Origin: Vibrio ruber DSM 16370 | GTDB taxonomy: Bacteria; Pseudomonadota; Gammaproteobacteria; Enterobacterales; Vibrionaceae | Length of the DNA stretch: 64,000 nucleotides | Reading direction: 5' to 3' | Assembly (NCBI RefSeq): GCF_900163965.1 | Contig: NZ_FULE01000025.1 | Location: 38,713-102,712 of the forward strand | Shown: one piece after another, positions 58,022 to 64,000 of the stretch | How the letters are laid out: every line of letters begins with the position of its first letter | Numbering within the stretch: the stretch's first letter is position 1 | Translations under genes and position numbers: made by a program | The notes under the pieces: generated by a model | Databases searched by the model: none | What the model saw: the letters and a program-made list of their open reading frames with translations, nothing else | What the model was told of the DNA's origin: nothing

Positions 58022-59596
58022 TTAATTTATTCGCTCGGTTTTCATTCCCATAACCAAGCTGACACACATCATGAGCAGGACAAATGTAAATGGCAGTGCT
58101 GTCGAAATGGCACCGGCTTGTAGTGCCTGAATCGCTTGCGTTCCGCCAATCCACAATAATGCAATCGCAATTGCCCCCTCAATCGAAGCCCAGAAGATTC
58201 TCTGCGGAACCGGAGCATCAACCTTACCACCGGCAGTAATGCTATCGATAACCAATGAACCGGAGTCTGAAGAGGTAATAAAAAATACCAAGACTAATAC
58301 AACACCGATTAAAGACAGTACCTTACCGTAAGGTAAGACATCAAACATCTGGAACATTGCCAGTGAAACTTCGGTAATCCCTTTATGACCCAGTTCACCA
58401 ACTTGCTGAACGACTTGATCGATCGCCATACCGCCGAATACGGACATCCAAACTACGGTCACCAGCGTCGGTACAAAGAGTACCGCAGTGATAAATTCTC
58501 TGACTGTACGACCTTTTGAGACTCGGGCAATAAACATACCGACAAATGGCGACCATGAGATCCACCAAGCCCAGTAGAAGACAGTCCAGCCTTGGAACCA
58601 TGCTTCATCTTCACGGCCATGCGGGTTACTCAAAGAAACAATATTTTCGATATACGAAAGTAACGTCGTTTTAATTGAGTCAAACGTGACAGCGTAACCA
58701 ATCAAACCCACCGCAACCAACAGCAAGAAAGCGATGAGCATATTGATGTTTGAAATGACTTTCACCCCACCATCAATACCACGAACCACTGAAACGACGG
58801 CCAACATCGTCACGGCAATAATCACAATAATCTGTAGCCCGATACCGGCGTCAATGCCAAAGACATGATGAATACCACTCGCTGCCTGTTGCGCACCAAG
58901 CCCCAACGATGTTGCTAATCCGAATAATGTTGCAACAACGGCAAGGATATCGACCAAGTGCCCGGGCCATCCCCAAGCGCGATCCCCGAGCAACGGATAA
59001 AAGATTGAGCGTATTGATAACGGCAACCCTTTATTGTAACAAAAGAATGCAAGTGACAGGGCAACAACGCCATAAATCGCCCAAGGATGTAATCCCCAGT
59101 GGAACATAGTTGCACCCAAAGCCAGCTTCGCGGCTTCCGGAGAATATGCTGCAACATTCAACGGCGTTTTATACCACCCGGTATAGTAGGCCACTGGCTC
59201 AGCAACACTCCAGAACATCAGTCCTATCCCCATACCGGCAGCGAATAACATCGCCAGCCAAGAGAGATAAGAGTAATCGGCCGTTGCTGACGGGCCCCCC
59301 AAACGAATCTTACCGAATGGTGAAACGACAAGAACCAAACAGAAAATCACAAAAATATTACCAGCCCAAATAAATAGCCAGTCAAAATTACCGATGATTT
59401 TCCATTTGATACCGTCTAAAACAGATTTTGCAGTTTCAGGATCAGTGATTAACGTTGCTACAAGGAACAGAAGAATCAGCCCCGCGCTAATACCGAATAC
59501 AGGGTTATGAACATCAAACCCCCACTTCTGCACATTATCCTGCCCGACAGTGTAATCTGTACTGTCGATACTATATTTATCAATACCTTTGGTCAT
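58022..59596 (-). CDS. BCCT-family betaine/compatible-solute transporter
   Basis: Inner-membrane uptake carrier for glycine betaine or related quaternary amines, used in osmotic adaptation. The 524 residues have 12 predicted helices. The signature ISWSPFVGMFIARVSKGRTVREF follows YWAWW, which contains the substrate aromatic box. GMGIGLMFWSVAEP in the first core helix matches the sodium-coupled betaine carriers such as BetP rather than the antiporter CaiT. The C-terminal tail is short, so an extended osmosensing domain is absent. Divergent from a CosR-like repressor 510 bases away. Confidence 0.93.
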   Translation of the reverse strand: MTKGIDKYSIDSTDYTVGQDNVQKWGFDVHNPVFGISAGLILLFLVATLITDPETAKSVLDGIKWKIIGNFDWLFIWAGNIFVIFCLVLVVSPFGKIRLGGPSATADYSYLSWLAMLFAAGMGIGLMFWSVAEPVAYYTGWYKTPLNVAAYSPEAAKLALGATMFHWGLHPWAIYGVVALSLAFFCYNKGLPLSIRSIFYPLLGDRAWGWPGHLVDILAVVATLFGLATSLGLGAQQAASGIHHVFGIDAGIGLQIIVIIAVTMLAVVSVVRGIDGGVKVISNINMLIAFLLLVAVGLIGYAVTFDSIKTTLLSYIENIVSLSNPHGREDEAWFQGWTVFYWAWWISWSPFVGMFIARVSKGRTVREFITAVLFVPTLVTVVWMSVFGGMAIDQVVQQVGELGHKGITEVSLAMFQMFDVLPYGKVLSLIGVVLVLVFFITSSDSGSLVIDSITAGGKVDAPVPQRIFWASIEGAIAIALLWIGGTQAIQALQAGAISTALPFTFVLLMMCVSLVMGMKTERIN

Positions 59597-60106
59597 AATT
59601 CCCCTCTTTATGATTTAGCCTTCAAATTATTATTACCTATCCCTAGGAAAATCAGCTAAAAATCATCTGAATACGCCATAAACAATTACGTAATGGTCGT
59701 AGGATAATTTATCTTAAACAAATCGATAATGCTATCAAATGGTTAAAATATAGACCAAAAAACAGATAATACAGGATTTTATGATTAAAATTCCAACACA
59801 CATGGCGTGCTTCACTGGCAAAATTGTTTTGTACACTAATATTTTATACAGATGACTTTATTGTAAAAATCTTATGCTATAAGCTAGCAAACGACTGCAT
59901 TGCAACAACATAACATTCATGTCATCCTTTATCATCTCGTCCTGCATGATATGATATGGACAAATCAACGAAATACTTTCAGTCACCTCTTTTCTGAAGA
60001 TAATTGGCAAAGTAACGATGACATCAATACTTTTCTTCTGTGAATAAGTAAGGTAATGTCCGCGTTATTTATATGAGTAATCAATCACAAAGTCTGGATA
60101 TCGATT
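59597..60106. promoter_or_regulatory. divergent BCCT/cosR control region
   Basis: 510 AT-rich bases between two divergent genes, expected to carry promoters and CosR sites. No defined operator could be read. A 15-codon leader frame starting at ATG 60073 and ending at 60120 overlaps the TTG start of the regulator. Confidence 0.5.
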
Positions 60107-60583
60107 TTGGAAAAACATGAAGAAGTACTGGTTGCTATACGCCAGATCATCCGAGCTATTGACCTTCATTCGAAAAAACTGAGCAAAATCGCGGGGCTCA
60201 CCGGGCCACAACTGATTTTAATGCGTTCGATCGAGCAGTTAGGTGAAGTCACAATTCGTGAACTTTCACGTAATACCAATATGAGTCAGGCGACTGCAAC
60301 GACCATTCTTGATCGTCTGGAAAGAAATGGTTATGTGAAACGTGTTCGCAGCGTGAAAGACAAAAGAAAAGTTCACGCACATCTGACGGAATTCGGTCGA
60401 GAGCTGTTACATAAAGCGCCACAACCTTTACAGGATAATTTTGTTTCTCAGTTTCAACAGTTGGAAGAATGGGAACAGACTCTGCTACTTTCTTCGATTC
60501 AGCGTCTTTCGACAATGATGAAGGCAGATAATATCGATGTAGCACCGATGCTGGAAATTGGTAGTATTCTGAATCACGAATAA
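60107..60583 (+). CDS. cosR: MarR-family regulator CosR (EctR-like)
   Basis: MarR-type winged-helix repressor of 158 residues. In Vibrio, CosR represses ectoine synthesis and compatible-solute transporter genes at low salinity. The N-terminus EKHEEVLVAIRQIIRAIDLHSK, the DNA-binding helix NMSQATATTILDRLERNGYV and the wing with DKRKVHAHLT match what I remember of CosR. The start must be TTG at 60107: the upstream frame is closed by a stop at 60074 and contains no ATG or GTG. A weak ribosome-binding site. Divergence from a BCCT gene fits the role. No ectABC genes are in the window. Confidence 0.87.
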   Translation: MEKHEEVLVAIRQIIRAIDLHSKKLSKIAGLTGPQLILMRSIEQLGEVTIRELSRNTNMSQATATTILDRLERNGYVKRVRSVKDKRKVHAHLTEFGRELLHKAPQPLQDNFVSQFQQLEEWEQTLLLSSIQRLSTMMKADNIDVAPMLEIGSILNHE

Positions 60584-60611
60584 TTAATTGACGACGAACG
60601 CCTCTTGATGT

Positions 60612-60653
60612 CCCGAAAGATCCAGTGGAATCACATCGCGACTGGATCTTTGA
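60612..60653. terminator. bidirectional terminator between cosR and the facing small gene
   Basis: A perfect 11-bp stem AAAGATCCAGT/ACTGGATCTTT (60616-60626 with 60641-60651) with a 14-nt loop; the stem itself supplies TTT on each strand. Confidence 0.65.
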
Positions 60654-60667
60654 GGAAACATCGGGGG

Positions 60668-61027
60668 TTAAGCGCGTTTATAAAGCACCTTATTCCCTGC
60701 CAGTTGCACTTTCTCAACAAGATTGTCTTCTAAAAGTTTTTTCAGTGCCCCTGTTGCCCAGCTGGCTGCTTTTGCTTCTTCTTGGCCGGCTTCCAGTCCA
60801 ATACTTTTCGGATTAATCCCATCAGCATGTTGAGCGACAATTTCCAGTACCTGAGCCTGCTTCGGGGTGAGATTTTCGTTGACGATTTTCGCAACCTTTG
60901 GCTGACCCGAAGAAACAGAAGCCTGCATCTTAGTTTCAGACGACTGTTTTAAAGTCTGGTTTACAACAAAGGCTTTCATACGCTTTTGCAGCTTATTCTG
61001 CACATTACGCTTATGCGCTAGTCTCAT
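60668..61027 (-). CDS. small basic protein with a winged-helix-like C-terminus
   Basis: Conserved-looking protein of 119 residues, not a named family. The N-terminal half is very basic (MRLAHKRNVQNKLQKRMKAF) and probably unstructured. The C-terminal half (about 55-119) reads like a winged helix: LTPKQAQVLEIVAQHADGI, SWATGALKKLLEDNLVEKV and a final strand GNKVLYKRA. It may bind DNA or RNA. The ATG at 61027 follows TGGAGA; an earlier in-frame ATG lacks such a site. It faces cosR. Confidence 0.72.
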   Translation of the reverse strand: MRLAHKRNVQNKLQKRMKAFVVNQTLKQSSETKMQASVSSGQPKVAKIVNENLTPKQAQVLEIVAQHADGINPKSIGLEAGQEEAKAASWATGALKKLLEDNLVEKVQLAGNKVLYKRA

Positions 61028-61364
61028 CGAATATTCTCCATTACAACTGTCGAGACAGTATTCATTAAACAAAGTGCGGTTTATATCAAAATTTTGCCCT
61101 AATTTATAGGCAGCAGGAATGATTTGGTATGAAAAGTTCGTTTGCCCATAAAAAATGCTTAAAAACCATACAAATCAGGTGTAACAAACCAACAATGAGA
61201 GAGGAAACCTGTATCTTCCGAATACTTAACGATACTATATTCAGATAGCTTCAGAGTGTCCGCTCCCGAGTCTTATTTCTTTTGGATATTCGCTTTCTTC
61301 AAAAATGGACAACAATTTAGTTTATTGAGGAAAAAACATAGAACGAAGTGATTGTGGAACAGAT
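61028..61364. other. intergenic region between the winged-helix-like gene and the DUF2982 gene
   Basis: 337 bases between divergent genes. No gene, strong hairpin or recognisable operator was seen; promoters for both directions must lie here. Confidence 0.5.
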
Positions 61365-62045
61365 ATGCAGACGGTTCATCTTTCGAATTTTGAATTTGAT
61401 TTTCACCAGCGCTCTGTGCGCTTAACGATGATGGCGTATACCACAGCCGCCCTGCTTATTATCATGACGGCAAACACGCTTTCTCTGGCTTTGGTTTATA
61501 CAGCACTGTTCTCAGGAGCAGCGGTACTGCTCTATTGGCTCATCCGTAAAAGTCAGGTACGCTATACGCTGACAGCGACCCACTTCCAACAGCATACCTT
61601 TCGCGGTGGTTGGGTGGTCAAGTGGAATAATATCCAAGATATTAATCAATGTACCTACAATATTGATGGCTGGCATCAACCGCTACCTTGGGTCGGTATC
61701 CGCCTGAAGTCCTATTCACCTTACCTTGACAGTATTTGTCCACGGATTATCAGTGAGATTTTACTCTCTCAGCGTGGGTTGCTCTATCTGGGCATGAAAC
61801 AGCATCATGTCCGACTCTCTGAATTTGAAGATATTGTTCTGGATCCAAGTTTATATAAATCAGCAGAGGGGCAGCTATATTCCGGTTTGCTGGCGATGCT
61901 GGCAAACCGGATGAGTTATCAAAGAAATTACCATGGATACGATATCTTCATTCCCATGAGTGATTTGGGAATTCAAGGAGACGAACTAATTGGGATGGCC
62001 AGGCGCTATATTGCCGCAGCAGAGCCGGAACACCCCCATCAATAA
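61365..62045 (+). CDS. DUF2982 family membrane-anchored protein
   Basis: Protein of 226 residues matching my recollection of the Vibrio DUF2982 family, function unknown. Two adjacent hydrophobic segments at about residues 20-38 and 42-60 anchor it in the inner membrane. The remainder is a cytoplasmic PH-like beta domain (VRYTLTATHFQQHTFRGGW, WVGIRLKSYSPYLDSI) and a helical tail ending in GMARRYIAAAEPE. Its 3' end overlaps the convergent gloC gene by seven bases. Confidence 0.78.
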   Translation: MQTVHLSNFEFDFHQRSVRLTMMAYTTAALLIIMTANTLSLALVYTALFSGAAVLLYWLIRKSQVRYTLTATHFQQHTFRGGWVVKWNNIQDINQCTYNIDGWHQPLPWVGIRLKSYSPYLDSICPRIISEILLSQRGLLYLGMKQHHVRLSEFEDIVLDPSLYKSAEGQLYSGLLAMLANRMSYQRNYHGYDIFIPMSDLGIQGDELIGMARRYIAAAEPEHPHQ

Positions 62046-62695
62046 AGTGGCATTTCATCAGCAACAAAAGGATTGGAGGCACGTTCATGACCGAATGTGG
62101 ACTGTGGCCCATGTCCGGGAATAAAGGTGATATCATTGCCCAACGGCCAAAGTTTGGTTTTAATCGAACGAATCAAAGTCTCAAAGTCGCCTTGCGGAAA
62201 ATCTGTTCTTCCGATGCTCCCCTGAAACAAAACATCACCGACAAAAGCAACCTTCGCAGACTCACTGAACAGGCAAACATGGCCCGGTGTATGCCCCGGT
62301 GTGTGGTAAACCTGCAACACTTGCTGACCAAAAGTAATTGAATCTCCCTCATTTAGCCACTGATCGGGATCAAATGACGTTGTCCGGGGAAAACCGAACA
62401 TCTGGCTTTGCTTTTCCAGTTCTTGCAGCCAAAACCGATCAGCCTGATGAGGCCCGATAATATCGACCGAGCCCAGAGATTGACGCAACGCTTGCGTCCC
62501 CCCCACATGATCGAGATGCCCGTGCGTTAAAACAATATGGACGACTTGTACCCCTAATTCATGAATGACTTCAGCAAGATGCTTTTCATCTCCGCCGGGG
62601 TCAATCACGATCCCTTTCATTGTTTCATCACACCAAACAATTGAGCAATTCTGAGCAAAAGCAGTTACCGGAACAATTTGATACTGAAGAGACAT
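62039..62695 (-). CDS. gloC: type II glyoxalase GloC (metallo-beta-lactamase fold)
   Basis: Hydrolase of the glyoxalase II class acting on S-lactoylglutathione in methylglyoxal detoxification. The 218 residues align throughout with E. coli YcbL/GloC (215). Metal motif LTHGHLDHVGG, the further histidine in TPGHTPGHVCLF, the bridging aspartate in VAFVGDVLFQGSIGRTDFP, and the last histidine in FIPGHGPQSTFGHER are present. The shorter C-terminal region distinguishes it from GloB. Confidence 0.93.
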   Translation of the reverse strand: MSLQYQIVPVTAFAQNCSIVWCDETMKGIVIDPGGDEKHLAEVIHELGVQVVHIVLTHGHLDHVGGTQALRQSLGSVDIIGPHQADRFWLQELEKQSQMFGFPRTTSFDPDQWLNEGDSITFGQQVLQVYHTPGHTPGHVCLFSESAKVAFVGDVLFQGSIGRTDFPQGDFETLIRSIKTKLWPLGNDITFIPGHGPQSTFGHERASNPFVADEMPLY

Positions 62696-62939
62696 ATTTT
62701 TCCTTATGAAACCAAATTTCAGTGAACTATGACACTCCAGAATAAGTTTGACAAGGATCGGCTAAGCCACGAATCGTCCATTCAATTGCCTTCCGCATTC
62801 ATAACAAACGAAAGCTTGAGAAGTGCTCTTACTTTACGTCATGAATACAGAGGCAACATTTCCACTACAGGGAACCACATCACAGCATATACAAACATTG
62901 AGGGGACGAGTGGGATGACAATCAGTTCAATGGTGCCAC

Positions 62940-63536
62940 TTACAACGAAAGTTTATGCTTACCATAACTGACTTTGGCTTTCAGATAATTGGCATTACCC
63001 GCTTTAATATGAGCCGCGGTATGGACAATCTCAACAATTTCAATACCGTGTGCTTTTAAGTCATTAACTTTCTTCGGATTATTAGTCACCAGACGAATTT
63101 TAGTGATATTCAGCGCCTGCAGCATTTGAGCCGCTTCAGAAAACTCTCTGAGGTCATCCTCAAAACCAAGTTTCCGGTTTGCTTCGTAGGTATTCAACCC
63201 CTGACTTTGAAGTCGATATGCATCAATTTTATTATACAAACCAATCCCTCGCCCTTCCTGACGAAGGTAAAGGATGATTCCACCAGCCTCTCCCATTTTC
63301 GTAATCGTTTCTTCTAGTTGTTCACCACAGTCGCATCTTGATGAGTGGAAAACATCCCCTGTCAGACACTCTGAATGCATCCTCACTAAAGGAATTTCTT
63401 GATTTAAGTCTGCAGATTTAAAAATCAAAGCAACGTGTTCTTTATCTGTATTCAAACCGTTAAAAGAGAGGATCTCAGCATCAATATCACTTTTTGCTCC
63501 AACTTTTAAATCCACTCTGGCTCGGACATCCGCCAT
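62940..63536 (-). CDS. ribA: GTP cyclohydrolase II
   Basis: First enzyme of riboflavin synthesis, opening the GTP ring to a diaminopyrimidine. The 198 residues fit RibA. Zinc-binding cysteines are in [25 protein letters not shown]-binding residues in [17 protein letters not shown] with the catalytic tyrosine, and the catalytic arginine in [19 protein letters not shown] is the conserved C-terminal motif. The tail [17 protein letters not shown] differs from E. coli but agrees with the Vibrio form. No FMN riboswitch was seen upstream. Confidence 0.95.
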   Translation of the reverse strand: MADVRARVDLKVGAKSDIDAEILSFNGLNTDKEHVALIFKSADLNQEIPLVRMHSECLTGDVFHSSRCDCGEQLEETITKMGEAGGIILYLRQEGRGIGLYNKIDAYRLQSQGLNTYEANRKLGFEDDLREFSEAAQMLQALNITKIRLVTNNPKKVNDLKAHGIEIVEIVHTAAHIKAGNANYLKAKVSYGKHKLSL

Positions 63537-63763
63537 ATCAGTACTCTCTACTCAGATATTTCTATATTGATAACAATCAAAACATTTCGCACTCGCGTCC
63601 CCCGTGAATACAGGGGGGGAATGTTATAATATTACAAATAGAAGATACCACTAGATGCGCAAGAGAAAAAGAGATTATTCTATATTACGATGCAATTGCC
63701 TCTGGCAAATGTCAGCAACCAGATTGCCAAACAGTACCATCGATCGCATCTCTAAAAATTTTC
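63537..63763. other. region between ribA and the IS200 end
   Basis: About 230 bases. A C-run and G-run hairpin (63599-63603 with 63613-63617) lies 60-80 bases upstream of ribA. Short reading frames occur but none has a ribosome-binding site or family resemblance. It may include the remnant of whatever the insertion sequence landed in. Confidence 0.4.
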
Positions 63764-64000
63764 AATATAAAAAAAGTATCCACCGGCATAGCCGGTGGTT
63801 TTTCATATGCGCCTATAAGGCTCTCCTACTAGCAGCGCCCTAGCAGGCGCGTAGTGATCTGACATTTGCATATGACTACTTCCTGCGGCCCGTAAACGGG
63901 CTACCTGAATACGGGATCGACAATTGCTCTCCCATTTTATCCTGCTCTAGTTGCTGCTTAATGTAATTTTGTATCTTGCTCGTATTTTTACCTACCGTAT
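63764..64000 (-). mobile_element. IS200/IS605-family insertion sequence, 3' part
   Basis: The end of a transposase gene is followed by a non-coding tail with two structured elements: GCGCC/GGCGC (63834-63850 region) and the terminal hairpin CCACCGGC/GCCGGTGG (63780-63787 with 63791-63798), after which the minus strand runs into seven T residues. Such subterminal hairpins without terminal inverted repeats are typical of the family. The outer boundary near 63764 is approximate, and the rest lies beyond the window. Confidence 0.75.
63876..64000 (-). CDS. tnpA: IS200/IS605 transposase TnpA, C-terminal fragment (gene continues beyond the window)
   Basis: Forty-one codons ending at TAG (63876-63878) read NTSKIQNYIKQQLEQDKMGE and end PFTGRRK, matching the C-terminal helix and tail of Vibrio IS200-like HUH transposases, including VGK before the catalytic-helix end. 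The catalytic HUH and tyrosine residues lie outside the window, so activity cannot be judged. Confidence 0.8.
   Translation of the reverse strand, partial: TVGKNTSKIQNYIKQQLEQDKMGEQLSIPYSGSPFTGRRK

Noticed and set aside
62729..62971. 80-codon plus-strand frame between gloC and ribA
   Set aside because: It runs into the ribA gene antisense, has no good ribosome-binding site and resembles nothing.
63655..63843. 62-codon plus-strand frame near the right end
   Set aside because: It crosses the boundary and terminal hairpin of the IS200 element antisense, so it is an accident of composition.

Overview
The window reads as a chromosomal segment of a marine gamma-proteobacterium of the family Vibrionaceae, most likely a Vibrio. 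The basis is gene content and order: uup-rlmKL-zapC-pyrD followed by a 180-kDa type NAD-glutamate dehydrogenase, a DUF2835 gene and pepN; msrC-proQ-prc; yccA-tusE-acyP-rlmI; a CosR-type MarR regulator beside a BCCT carrier; DUF2982, gloC and a Vibrio-type 198-residue RibA. I cannot name the species. No rRNA, tRNA, CRISPR array or prophage was seen.

Layout. 1-18.3 kb is a long, mostly minus-strand block of housekeeping genes: uup (cut by the window edge), rlmKL, zapC, pyrD, gdhB, a DUF2835 gene, pepN, a secreted protein with an internal duplication, prc, proQ, msrC. 18.6-25.7 kb holds rsmF, a CvfB-like S1 protein, a three-gene run (membrane protein, Trp-type DAHP synthase, yajQ), yibL, and a siroheme-synthase gene that keeps only its dehydrogenase/ferrochelatase part plus what looks like a decayed stub of the methyltransferase. 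26.2-30.4 kb is a general L-amino-acid ABC transporter (aapJQMP). 30.6-33.7 kb is yccA, tusE, acyP, rlmI, then a chemoreceptor to 35.8 kb.

36.0-55.2 kb is dominated by citrate. A complete citrate lyase operon citCDEFXG runs leftward and diverges from citS (Na+/citrate symporter) and citAB. The oxaloacetate decarboxylase pump genes that accompany citS in several enteric and Vibrio clusters are absent here. After pncA comes a long AT-rich leader and a tightly overlapped three-gene cassette (GNAT protein, lysophospholipid-type acyltransferase, HAD-IB phosphatase) that I cannot assign to a known pathway. Next comes a second CitA/CitB-type two-component system, divergent from a tripartite tricarboxylate transporter tctCBA. 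The window therefore carries two citrate-type sensors and two unrelated uptake systems about 6-12 kb apart.

55.3-64 kb has a cNMP/CBS/nucleotidyltransferase protein paired with a DEDDh exonuclease, a BCCT transporter divergent from a CosR-like repressor, a small winged-helix-like protein, DUF2982, gloC, ribA, and the 3' end of an IS200/IS605-family insertion sequence at the right edge.

The best candidate for something undescribed is the GNAT/acyltransferase/HAD cassette at 47.2-49.4 kb. The SUMT remnant in the siroheme gene and the duplicated secreted protein at 14.3 kb are also worth attention. All functional calls come from reading motifs and recalling family sequences; no database search was run.
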